Origin: Ananas comosus
Lineage: Eukaryota; Streptophyta; Magnoliopsida; Poales; Bromeliaceae
Reading direction: 5' to 3'
Assembly (NCBI RefSeq): GCF_001540865.1
Contig: NC_033629.1
Coordinates: 1,821,490-1,885,489 of the forward strand
DNA: 64,000 bases
The translations under genes were made by a program, and so were the position numbers. Under the pieces are notes generated by a model. That model saw only the letters and a list, made by a program, of their open reading frames with translations, did no database searches and was not told the DNA's origin. Shown piece by piece: positions 22,186 through 35,562 of this stretch (within the stretch, counting starts at the first letter, position 1; each line of letters begins with the position of its first letter).

Positions 22186-22434
22186 ACGGAATATTGGACA
22201 AGATGAATGTGCCTTGTACATGCAAAACTTGAATTGTCTCAAATGTGATGGCCACTCAGAAAGGCCATCACAACTCCATTGACCTCCTCTCCCTTCATTC
22301 GTGCATCTTGCCCAAACAAAAGATTCAGCAAAAATCTCCCCCAGTTAAAGAAAAATATTCATAAAGTGAAGTTGCTGGATCACACTTGGTGCGAATTTTA
22401 AAGCAGGATTGAGCATAATAGGAATTTTTGTTCT

Positions 22435-23121
<687 letters not shown>

Positions 23122-23540
23122 CCTGTTGGGACTCGAAACTCAGTGTTATTTACCTGATCGACTCAGTAAATTTATGTGCTTATTATTTTTTATTCATTAT
23201 TGGACAGTGATATAAATCATTATTGACGGAGAAATACGTATAGCTTGATCGATATTTCGATATAGTGTTATCTGATAAAGTATTATTATGCCATTAGCAT
23301 TAGCTAATTTTAATTTTAGATCCAATCAAGCTGGTACTAGTCCTAACTTTTGACAAGTGGGCCCCATGTGAGGGCAAGCCCTCGCAAAATTTGGCTTTGC
23401 CAAATCATGGAGTAGAATAATGTTGGGCCATGTAACTTGGTCCAATATTGACTAAAGCACAGTACCACACATAGAAGATTTTTGATTTGCAGTAAAAAGA
23501 ATTATCCAAAAAATATCTCATCTTTGATAATCTAATTCTT

Positions 23541-24012
23541 TTTCTTTTTTTTTTGAGAATAAGGTAGCATGTTACCCGCTTCATTCGTTGAACAAATGAA
23601 TTAGACTACATGAGTGAGGCAACCAGGCCTTGACAAAGGTGCCAATAGGCAAAGGTGAAAAAAACAAAAACAAAAAAGAACAGTTATCGATTAGCCGACA
23701 TAAGAAGTTCCTAGGAATTCGATAGCTGTTTAACCTTGCGAACTACCCTCAGAGGGTTCAGCTAGATCGTTCTAAAGATCATATCATTTCTGCTCTCCCA
23801 GATGATCCACCAGCAGGCCGCTAGGTCTGAAGGCCTAATCGTCGTAGCTTGCGGGCCCCTCCTACCCATCCACCTATCCCATACTGAATGCACATCGACT
23901 CCCAAATCCCCTGACATTACACCGTCAACGGCCATTACTAAAATGAATCTAACGAAAACGCATTTAGTGAACAAGTGATCAACAGTTTCCTCTTCTTCCC
24001 CGCACAACACAC
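23541..24012 (-). mobile_element. 5'-truncated LINE (L1-like) with 12-bp target-site duplication
   Basis: AATCTAATTCTT occurs at 23529-23540 and 24013-24024, bracketing about 470 bp. The minus strand ends in poly-A (the T run at 23541-23554). The minus-strand ORF 23762-24010 carries the zf-RVT domain found at the end of plant LINE reverse transcriptases: LCGEEEETVDHLFTKC with its zinc ligands, then WWIIWESRNDMIF. The rest of the reverse transcriptase and all of ORF1 are absent, so it is dead. Its 3' tail (GAAGCGGGTAACATGCTACC on the minus strand) closely resembles the SINE tails at 2289-2382 and 31805-31950. Confidence 0.88.
23762..24010 (-). pseudogene. LINE reverse transcriptase C-terminal zf-RVT fragment
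   Basis: About 82 residues open to the truncation point. The motif CG....ETVDHLF..C and the downstream WWIIWESRND are diagnostic of the zinc-binding region of plant non-LTR reverse transcriptases. There is no start codon context; it is a relic of the truncated LINE. Confidence 0.85.
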
Positions 24013-24063
24013 AATCTAATTCTTATCATTGATTTGAATTAGCTGCGGACCTTCTGAATATTA

Positions 24064-24550
24064 ATTGTGTAACACCCTAATAGTCCTTATATCGGATGGA
24101 AATAAAATTGTGATAGAAAATATAAAAGACAACAGACTCTTAGAAATTATAATTGGGCTTACGTATTTTGGACCGTTGGTTTGAACCGAACGAGTTATTA
24201 TTGTTAGCGGGTCGGATTGATACATTTGGTATAAGAGTTGATTCACTGGCCAGAAGTGTGAGATAGATCTTATATCTTCTGGTGATCTTGAGCTCCGTGT
24301 GTGATTGGACTAACGTCTTAAATTGGAAGTTGAAGTAGGCCTAACATCGCCTGGTGATTTCGAACTATCTGTGTGATTAGGCTGACGAAGACGTCAGGGC
24401 ACAAACAGGATGAGTCTATGACACCCAATAGTCCCATATCGAAATTGTGATTGAAAATATAAGATCATAGACCCTAATAATAATAACTGGCTTAAGTGGT
24501 TTGGATCCGCTGAGTTATTATTGCATCGGGTTAAGTCGTTACAAATTGAC
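24064..24550. repeat. Direct repeat pair of a dispersed-repeat type beginning 'TGTAACACCC'
   Basis: About 130 bp starting 'AACACCCTAATAGTCCTTATA' (24066 on) is repeated in diverged form at about 24418-24545 ('ACACCCAATAGTCCCATATC', then 'TTGTGAT.GAAAATATAA' and 'GAGTTATTATTG'). The TGTAACACCC...GTCCCATATCG wording is common in plant LTR-type repeats, so these may be decayed terminal repeats. Classification is uncertain. Confidence 0.45.
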
Positions 24551-24559
24551 AAATTGTGT

Positions 24560-26930
24560 GAAGGCATGAGTTTACTCTGTGTATAAACGATATTAAAAAT
24601 TATGCGATGTTCCAAAAAAGAAAAAAGAAACATCTTAGGAAATTTTTTTTTTTTTGAGAAAATAACAACTTAGGAATTACTTTGCAAGAAATTATGCAAT
24701 ATGGTTAATGATAACTACACATAAAATTTGAGAATTTACACCCCTAGTATGATAATTCTGAGCTTTCCTTTTCTTTTCCAAGAATTCATATAAAAAACTA
24801 TGGAATTTGCATATGTATATGTTTCTATTGTTCAAAAAGTGAAGCCCATATAAGTAGAGGTTGTTTTCTTGCATGATTGATGGGGATTGAACTTAATATC
24901 AGGATCTTTTACACCCATCTCTATCTATTCACTTTTTACATGATTATTATTTGATTGACCCACTTTTTCTATTCTTAAATGATGCTTCTCAATAATTTTT
25001 ACGAATGTTTATATAATAATGATGATTACTTTTTCATCTACAATTCTGATAGTCGAACTAATCGCGCTCGTAACCTCAGAGCATGGTTGTAAGCTTAACA
25101 CAAAGCAAAATAGTAAAAGAAAAATTTTGAAGTCTCGCGTGCTATCCTTACCCCAATCGCATCACGTATTTCGCGACATAAAGTTCCCCGATCGATATCC
25201 TTCATGGCGCGACTCCGTTGAATTCTCTTTTCAAATCTACATCACCAAAATGCTTAAGCATCAATGCCACACACACACTCTCTCTCTCTCTTTATCTCTC
25301 AAAAACATGTATGTGGGGGGTCCTCAAATGCATTTCAAGTTGAATACCATCTCCCTCCCAACAGCTTGCATGCAATGTTGTGGACCTACTTTTGGTCAAG
25401 CCCTAAGTGGTTTTGGTAGTGTGGAGTGAATGTTAGTTCATTTATGCACCACTACTTTAACTTTTCTTTGCGTACGCGAAAACAGTGTATGAGAAAACCA
25501 CATGTCATGCTCGTTTCTCCAACATTGATCTCTACACTTTGGTGATGTTCAAAGGATACAATCGATTCGACTTTGTTCTCGGAACAAAATAGGGTTCGTG
25601 AGTTCGTGCGCATGACAAGAGTGAAGCCACTAGCTTGTGATCATCGTGCAGCGTAAAGCGCTTCAATAATGTCTCATAATTCGGCACAAAAGTAAGCTGC
25701 TTCACTTCTTCAGTGCTGGTTATGTTCAACTTCCACTTATAGTGCAGTTTGTAAGAATATTTATTATATCTACATATAACATTCTATTTTTCACATGAAA
25801 ACGAAAAGAACAAAAAGAGTTATAATATTTCCTCAAAAAGAAAAAGAGAATTATAGTGAGAAAAAGTGGCCTCCCAAACACTCTTAGATATGAAATACTC
25901 AACCTAGTACTTGCAAATTTATATGGATGTGGATTAATTATGGGCTAAAAAAATAGGAGTTAAATTGGCCCAAGATAACAATTTTTTATTCAAATTCGAA
26001 TTCTGCAAAAGATCGTGACTTGTGGAGCGAAAGGAGAAAGCTTTCTCTATCATAATTATTTCGTATTAGAATAACAACATCCAAACAATATCAAATTGTT
26101 ATATTACCTCTAACTAATTCCTATACTATGTTACATGAAATCCAAGTAAATGAAATACTAAAATTGTTTTGGGATATATCTTAATTAATTAATATAGCTC
26201 CTAGAAGGAAGAATTTTTTGAACCTAAAGAGACTCATATTTAATTTTACTTGAATTTTAAACTAACATGACAATCACATACAAAACTAAATTTACAATCA
26301 AACGTGAGAAAACCTTTTTTTTTCATTTTTCTTTCTATTATTTTGTTTTTTTAAGAAAACAAAAACAAGGATTCAATACATTTCTTTTCAAGTATTGTCT
26401 TATAATTAATGGCCATCATTTTTTTTGAACTTTGCTTCTTGAGAAACGGAAATGGAAACAATGTAAATTAATTGCTCCCACTTGACATAATCCATAAGAG
26501 GACTCCAAAAAAATAAAAATAAAAAATGTTGTGAATTTATTTTTCGAGAATGAATTTAAAGGAAGGTCATTGAATTATCAAAAATGTGTGCTAGAAACAT
26601 ATGCTAAGGATAAAATTCTTACTTTTTACTATCAATCTGGATTTTATTTAATTTTAAATTGAAAAATTAGTTAATGATTTAACGCCCCTATTTGTAATTA
26701 AATAAAAAGTAAGTTATTATATTTCATCACAACCCTACCCAATTGAAAAGTCCAACTCTTTAATTAGCCCACCAATTTTGACCTCTTTATCTAAGTCAAA
26801 TTATCCTTTATCTTACTAACCTTATATAATACTCAAATTAGCAAAACATTACGTAAGCAATGATATTCAACCATTATTCACCCACAACCTTATAATACAC
26901 CCAAAACATACAATAACAACAAACACCAAA
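24560..26930. other. AT-rich intergenic DNA, no gene identified
   Basis: A 136-codon forward ORF (25019-25429) and a 65-codon reverse ORF (25532-25729) are the longest frames; neither resembles a family I know. The part just before 26939 is presumably the promoter of the first GST gene. Confidence 0.45.
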
Positions 26931-26938
26931 AAAAAAAA

Positions 26939-27753
26939 ATGTTGGGGGAGCTAGTGTGTGTGGATTATTGGGCTAATGGATTCGGGATGCGGGTGAGGAT
27001 CGCATTGCGGGAGAAACTGGTCGAGTTCGAGTTCAAAGAGGAGGATCTTTGGGTGACGCAAAGGAGCCAATTGGTGTTAGAAATGAACCCGATCTACCGG
27101 TCGGTTCCGATTTTGATCCATCACGGTCGGCCCGTATGTGGCTCGGTGAACATCATCGAGTACATTGATGAGGTGTGGAGGGTCGACAGGTCTTCTTTGC
27201 TTCCCCAGGATCCTTACGGTCGCGCTCAGGCTAGGTTTTGGGCCGATTTCATCGATAAGAAGGTATGATTATCTCTTTCTATCACTTGATTTGACGTAAA
27301 AATGCATAGATAGTTACGTTCTCCTACTATTGTAATATTATGACTTAGATCTCTATGTTTTTTAACATACAAAAGTAAATTAAGCAACAATCATTTCCTT
27401 CTTGCGTGCTTGATCAGTTATTTAGTACACAAACAAAATTCTTAAAGAGCAAAGGCGAGGATAAGGAAGCGGCGAAAGCCGATCTCATCGAAGATCTCAA
27501 GCGACTTGAGGAAGTGTTAGGGGAGAGGAAGTACTTCGGCGGCGACAAGTTCAATTTCCTCGACATTGCGCTTATTCCGGTTTCTAGCATGTTCAATGGA
27601 TATGAAGAGCATGGGGGGTTCAAAATTGAAGATCATTGCCCTAACTTGGTAAAATGGGTGGAGAGGTGCATGGAGAGAGAGAGTGTATCTAAAACTCTCC
27701 CTAATCATAAAGAGATGTATGAGTTGCACAAGAAGTGGTATGGTATAGAGTAA
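26939..27753 (+). CDS. Tau-class glutathione S-transferase, divergent active site
   Basis: Two exons, 26939-27262 and 27418-27753. The phase-0 intron lies after ...DFIDKK (AAG|GTATGA ... GATCAG|TTA), the single-intron position of tau GSTs. 219 aa, normal family length. The N-terminal thioredoxin-fold domain ends with NIIEYIDEVW; the C-terminal helical domain holds ERKYFGGDKFNFLDIALIPV. Tau GSTs are soluble plant enzymes that conjugate glutathione to electrophiles or act as binding proteins. Two key features are off: the usual W-A-S-P-F (Ser activates GSH) reads WANGF, and the GSH-contacting E-S pair in PVCES reads PVCGS. The paralogue at 28095-29771 has both intact. The frame is otherwise intact and splice sites are good, so it is more likely a ligandin-like or divergent protein than a simple pseudogene. 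Confidence 0.87.
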
Positions 27754-28094
27754 CTAGGAGTTAAAAGTGATGTAAGTAGGAGTTAAAAGTGAAGAATAAA
27801 GTTTACTTCACCCGTTAGATTATATTATTAAACTAATCACTCAACTCTAGAGAGCCCACATCATTCTAATCGTACATTTTTTTAATTCAGAAACCGAAAA
27901 TCTAATAACACCAATAATTTGATGCTATTGATAATATTTCAGTCTAGATCTATTATCGAAACACAGACACTCTATTTATTGATACGCAATTTTTATTATC
28001 GGACGCAAACAACAACCGGACAAGAAACCCGAAACCCTAACGCAAGATTACGACACTTCTGCTTCTTCTTCTTCTTCTTTCTTCTCTGTTGTTC
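27754..28094. other. Gap between the two convergent GST genes
   Basis: Probable 3'UTRs of both genes. Bases about 27800-27895 include 'CACCCGTTAGATTATATTAT' and 'ACTCAACTCTAGAG', which resemble the interior of the small inverted-repeat family at 52365-52590, so a decayed copy may be present. Confidence 0.4.
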
Positions 28095-30570
<2,476 letters not shown>

Positions 30571-30583
30571 ATATAAAAACATG

Positions 30584-31126
30584 GAACTAGGCTACTATAC
30601 TATCGGTAGCACGGAGCGCTCCGTGCTACCAAGTTGTTTTTTATGATGCGGTTTTCAAATCGACGATCGGCTCCGTTAGACTTGATCTACATTATTGAAA
30701 GTATTTAGAAACTAAATTTCATAATTTTTCGATATCATTTATCTATCAAACAAGTAGTCTAAAATTGAACGGCTGAAAATAAAAAACTCATGAAAAATGA
30801 TGATAAAAGATTTAAATTCAAGATCAGATATACTGATCTTACTCTAAATAGTGAAAAAAATTTTCTATAAAATTTTCATCGCATTTGGATTGTTTTACAC
30901 CGTTAAACTCACAAACACACCACATCGGCCGTTAAAACTGTCAATTTTGAGATCTTTTGATCACTAGTTGAATGATATCGAAAAAATCTGAAATTTAGTT
31001 TTCAAATACTTTCAATAGTGTAGATCAAGTCTAACGCAGCCGATCATTGATTTGGAAGCCGCATCATTGAAAACAACTTGGTAGCACGGAGCGCCCCGTG
31101 CTACCGATAGCATAGTAGCCGGACTT
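30584..31126. mobile_element. Long inverted-repeat element, family A copy 5, with 10-bp target-site duplication
   Basis: The two arms match as inverted copies: 'CTATACTATCGGTAGCACGG' on the left, 'CCGTGCTACCGATAGCATAG' on the right, continuing through 'CCAAGTTGTTTT' and 'GATCGGCTCCGTTAGACTTG'. TAAAAACATG lies at 30574-30583 and again at 31127-31136, a perfect 10-bp duplication. Long TIRs with a 9-11-bp duplication are the hallmark of Mutator-like (MULE) elements. Left flank is (TA)n. Each tip also carries a small self-complementary GCACGGAGCGCTCCGTGC hairpin. Confidence 0.85.
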
Positions 31127-31330
31127 TAAAAACATGTATTTTAAATTCGAATCTGTAAATAAAATTTTATTTTGTTTTGGTGAAATTTTTTTTCCGCTTA
31201 GATTGTCATATAAACTGCCTATTGTATCAAATAAATTTATTGAATTATAAATTTTATTATTATTTTTAATATTTCGATGCTTTAAAGCCTCAGAATCAAA
31301 ATTTATTTTGCTAATGCTTGATATAAACAT

Positions 31331-31557
31331 CAGTGGAATATTATTAATAGCACAAAGTCATTAATGCTATTAAGTTTTTCAGTCCTTAGATGAAGCGATG
31401 TACGATTAGGATGAGAGTGATCTTTTAGGCTTGAATGGGTAGTTAGTTGAACAGTATAATCTAACGGGTAAAAATAATTAAAAGAGTAGATCTAACGGCA
31501 AAAGATTTGATAGTACAAAGTTCTTGGTGCTATTAATAGTATTATAGTCGGGCTCTC
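31331..31557. mobile_element. Small inverted-repeat element, family B copy
   Basis: 'ATTATTAATAGCACAAAG' near the left end is matched inverted by 'GGTGCTATTAATAGTAT' near the right end, followed by (CT)n. The interior 'TAATCTAACGGGTAAAAAT' and 'AGTAGATCTAACGGCAAAA' correspond to reverse complements in the copy at 52365-52590. Confidence 0.65.
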
Positions 31558-31804
31558 TCTCTCTCTCTCTCTATGTATATATGTGCGTGTGTTGACACTT
31601 TATTTATCGACGCTTTCATATATGATAGTATACTATTTTGAAACACTTTTCAGCATCAGTAAATACGAGAAAAATCATCCTTAAATATTATTATTTTTTA
31701 TAATGATCTTAAATATCCGCGTTCATGTGCATGCATGATATGTGCTAAGATCGCATTAAGGAAAGAGGCAACAGAATGATAAATATGAATGTTAAATACA
31801 TGTA

Positions 31805-31950
31805 CCGACCATCTCAACTTGTAAAAAGTTTGGTAGTTGATATTTGAGGTCTCAAGTTCGAATCTTAGTTGATTTATATTTTCAGCTAAATTTATTTCTA
31901 AAATAAAATAAACGAAGCTGGTAGCGTACTACCTATCTTTCTAGAAAAAA
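31805..31950 (+). mobile_element. tRNA-derived SINE with 16-bp target-site duplication
   Basis: ATGTTAAATACATGTA is present at 31789-31804 and 31951-31966. The 146-bp insert has an A-box/D-arm-like 'AAAAAGTTTGGTAG', a B-box-like AAGTTCGAATC (31854-31864), a body 'TTTTCAGCTAAATTTATTTC' and a tail GGTAGCGTACTACCTATC, then A's. This is the layout of a plant SINE transcribed by RNA polymerase III. Related copies: 2289-2382 (truncated), 21815-21955 and probably 54015-54125. Confidence 0.88.
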
Positions 31951-31966
31951 ATGTTAAATACATGTA

Positions 31967-32327
31967 AAATGACGGCCGGATGTGAAAATTGAACTCAATT
32001 ATTTATCCAAAATATGAATTTAATTAGGAATTAGAAATATTTTAGAATTAATAATAATAATAATAATAATAATCTATATCTCCTATGTAAATTTAGTTAC
32101 ATTTTGAGGCACCGATAGCATTGTCTATCTCTCTATTACATTACATTAATGCTCTGTCCTTCGCTACTACGTGCCCAGTCCCCTACACACAGCTTTTGAA
32201 CGCCACTTTGACCACCTCAAAAGTGAAAAGATTCGGTCGAGATCCATAAAGAGGGTTGGTACGTTTCCAGTTGCAGCTTTCGACTTGGCTTATTCTGATT
32301 CTCAAACCATGAAATAAATACACACAA

Positions 32328-32371
<44 letters not shown>

Positions 32372-32514
32372 ATATATATATAGTCCAATATAATTAGGAA
32401 CCTTGAAATATATATTGTTTAAATGGGGTAACTATATGTATCGAAGCTACACAACATTGGTTGAGAGAGGTGATGGTGATTGCTTTTAAACAGTGCCCCG
32501 GTGCCCAAGAAGAT

Positions 32515-32545
<31 letters not shown>
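31967..32545. other. Gene-free stretch with (TAA)n and (TA)n arrays
   Basis: A short (ATA)n run at 32050-32073, (TA)n at 32333-32368 and (AT)n at 32517-32545. No gene seen. Confidence 0.6.
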
Positions 32546-32548
<3 letters not shown>

Positions 32549-32777
32549 TAGGGCTAGAATACTTTTACAAGTATCACCTAAGTGATACTTGTGTGTTTCT
32601 AGCCCTTGGATGGAGAGATGGGAGGTTGAGATGATGGGGATAGATGGTGGTAGGTGGTGGTAGGTGGAATAGTGTTTGATCCAAGGGCTATTTGTAATCA
32701 AAAAGTAGATCCAATGGCTAAAAAGGTGATAGCAACTTGGGGATGATACTTGTAAAAGTATCCTAGATCAACTCTCT
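32546..32777. mobile_element. Small inverted-repeat element, family B, between (TA)n arrays
   Basis: Left end 'AGGGCTAGAATACTTTTACA' and right end 'TACTTGTAAAAGTATCCTAG' are inverted. The interior has a 9-bp tandem unit GGTGGTAGG. (TA)n flanks both sides. It is the mirror image of the copy at 32795-33022. Confidence 0.8.
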
Positions 32778-32794
32778 ATATATATATATATATA

Positions 32795-33022
32795 GAGTAG
32801 GGCTAGAATATTTTTACAAGTATCACTCAAGTGATACTTGTGTGTTTTAGCCATTGGATCTACTTTTTGATTACTAATAGTCCTTGGATCAAACACTATT
32901 CCACCTACCACCACCTACCACCACCTACCACCATCATCTCAACCTCACATCTCTCCATCCAAGGGCTAAAAACACACAAGTATCACTTGGATGATACTTT
33001 TACAAGTATTCTAGCTCTACTC
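32795..33022. mobile_element. Small inverted-repeat element, family B, opposite orientation
   Basis: It contains the reverse complement of the 32546-32777 interior (CCTTGGATCAAACACTATTC, then three CCACCTACCA-type units), with the same termini and (TA)n flanks. The two copies therefore form a head-to-head pair separated by 17 bp of (TA)n. Confidence 0.8.
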
Positions 33023-33070
<48 letters not shown>

Positions 33071-33072
<2 letters not shown>

Positions 33073-33601
33073 GAGCTAGAATACTATCGGTAGCAAACGG
33101 ACTGCTATCCATTTGTTTTTGATGATGGAGCCTCCAAATCGACGATCAGGTTAAACATGATCTATACCACTTGAAATATTTAGAAATCAAATTTTAAATC
33201 TTTTTGACATCATTGACCTAATGATCAAATAGTTTTAAAATTTACAATTTTAATGATCGATATGAACCATTTTCTCGTTTAACGGTGTAAAGATATCAAA
33301 ATCGATTGAATTTTGGTTAGAAAATTTTTTAAACTATTTAGAACAAGATCTATACTCTTGATCTTGATTAGAAAATTCCTATCATCACTTTTTAAAGAAT
33401 ATTCATTTTCAGCCATTCATTTTGTGTCCACTTGATGGACAAGAGAACAATATCGGAAAAGCATAAAATTTGATTTCTAAATGCTTCAAGTGGTATAGAT
33501 CATGTTCAACGGTACCGATCGTCGATTTGGAGGCTCCATCGTCGAAAACAAATGGGTGGTAACGGAGCGCGTTTGCTACCGATAACTTTCCAGCTGCTCA
33601 A

Positions 33602-33602
<1 letters not shown>
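33071..33602. mobile_element. Long inverted-repeat element, family A copy 6
   Basis: It is flanked by (TA)n(GA)n on the left and (CT)n(TA)n on the right, themselves inverted. Left arm 'TTGAGCTAGAATACTATCGG', 'GGAGCCTCCAAATCGACGAT'; right arm 'ATCGTCGATTTGGAGGCTCC', 'GCTACCGATAACTTTCC'. The interior closely resembles the copy at 22471-23022. Confidence 0.85.
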
Positions 33603-33637
<35 letters not shown>

Positions 33638-33638
33638 G

Positions 33639-33940
33639 GGTTAATTTCATACAGTTTATTAAAAATGTAGTGAATTACAAATATATTTCTATAAAACTTA
33701 ATTTTCATATGTTGTCCCTTTAAAAGTCTTAATATTTTCAAATATATTCATCTGATTTGTTACTGCTAAACTGTTGTTTATTTTATCAGTGAAATGATTT
33801 TTTTTGTTATCACAAATATGTCCTTAAAAAAAATCAACTATTAATTAAAGAGGGAAAAAAAAGTCCTAAAAGTAGGACATGTTTTATAAAAATATATTTA
33901 TAATTCACTATATTTGTAGAGATCTGTATAAAATTAACCT
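33639..33940. mobile_element. Short fold-back MITE between (TA)n arrays
   Basis: Left end GGTTAATTTCATACAG and right end 'CTGTATAAAATTAACC' are inverted, again with TATATATG on either side. The interior also pairs ('AATATATTTCTATAAAACTT' with 'TTTTATAAAAATATATTT'). Non-coding. Confidence 0.75.
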
Positions 33941-33962
33941 ATATATGTATAGAGAGAGAGAG

Positions 33963-34318
<356 letters not shown>

Positions 34319-34344
34319 TTTGTACTGCGTCAACTCAGGACATT

Positions 34345-34600
34345 TCATGTCAATGCCTCCTCATGAGGAAAAATTCTAGAATGCAACGGGTATATTAGTG
34401 ACGTGGCGTAACAAACCAATCAAATTAATCCTTTTAAGAATATATGTCCCATCATGATTGTAAAAAAGTATTTTTATTGTACTTTTGTTTAAAAAGAAGG
34501 AATGTGATTGGCTTGTTATTGATGACGTGGTGCAAGTGTGACAGTGTAGAATTCCTCCCTCATGAGAGAAACACGACACTTCTTCACAACAGTGCCTCAT
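34345..34600. mobile_element. Imperfect fold-back element
   Basis: 'GACGTGGCGTAACAAACCAA' (34401 on) is inverted as 'TTGGCTTGTTATTGATGACG' (34509 on). Further out, 'CTCATGAGGAAAAATTCTAG' pairs with 'GTAGAATTCCTCCCTCATGA'. No coding capacity; class unknown. Confidence 0.55.
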
Positions 34601-34646
34601 CAGCTTTCCAGTGCATGCCCACTAACTCTCCAGTAAACAAAGGAGC

Positions 34647-34651
<5 letters not shown>

Positions 34652-34682
<31 letters not shown>

Positions 34683-35450
34683 ATACCTAACACATATATA
34701 GCTTAATTAATTTCTTGTTTTCTATAAGTTAGATATAGTTAAACAATTTAATCAAATAAAAATATACAAAACTTATGTGAACTATCAACTAGTCTGAATT
34801 GACTATCTAATTTTTTAAAATTTTAAATTTTACTTTAAATCTCTTAATTAATTTATTTGATTAGAGTCGGTCGACGATATTTTGATATTAAAATTTAAGC
34901 TAATTATTTACTTTATTATGAAGTATACAAACTAAATTTATAAAAAAAATGTCTTATTAAGGTATCAAATAAAGAACAATGTTGGATGGTAAAATCAAAA
35001 TTTTAAAAAGTTGGACAGCCAACTTAAAATAATCTATAGTTCATATAATTAAAGTTTGCATATTTTTAATTATCCCATTTAATATTTTATTAGAATTAGT
35101 CCTAAATTCTTAGTAGCTCCAACTCAAAACCTAATGTGGGAGATAGAGAATACCGTCCAATAATGCATTGTTAAGTAGTGATAGTAACTATTTCAGAGTC
35201 TTTTTTTTTTTTATTGGATCGATCTTTTGAATTCCAATATTTGCGTGTAATAATTAGTTGAGTAAACTAGTTTTATTCGATTTCAGATACCACCAAGCTA
35301 AATCATTTACAAACAATCACGTATTGAAGAATGAATTATAAAAAATAAAAATTTTATGGGGTGCATTCTTAGGTGTCTGTAACATAAATTAGTACAAACT
35401 GCAAAGATTTAGTATGTAAAGCAAAAATCTAGAAAAGCTTCATTGATTAA
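34652..35450. other. AT-rich upstream region of the receptor-like protein gene
   Basis: A (TA)n array at 34652-34680, then AT-rich sequence with no ORF of note. It presumably includes the promoter of the RLP gene. Confidence 0.45.
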
Positions 35451-35503
35451 TTGTTGTATAAGATGACCCATCACTTCCTCTCTACACTCATCTCTCCATT
35501 CCC

Positions 35504-35509
<6 letters not shown>

Positions 35510-35556
<47 letters not shown>
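35510..35556. repeat. (CT)n microsatellite in the RLP leader
   Basis: About 47 bp of CT ending just before the chosen start codon (CTCCATGG). It is either 5'UTR or, if ATG 35463 is used, a Leu-Ser repeat. Confidence 0.9.

Positions 35557-35558
<2 letters not shown>

Positions 35559-35562
<4 letters not shown>

Noticed and set aside
25019..25429. 136-codon ORF as a gene
   Set aside because: Includes a Leu-Ser stretch from a CT array, no recognisable domain, AT-rich flanks without promoter or splice signals.
31828..31870. A tRNA gene
   Set aside because: A- and B-box-like motifs are present but there is no cloverleaf acceptor or anticodon stem; the 16-bp duplication and A-tail show a SINE.
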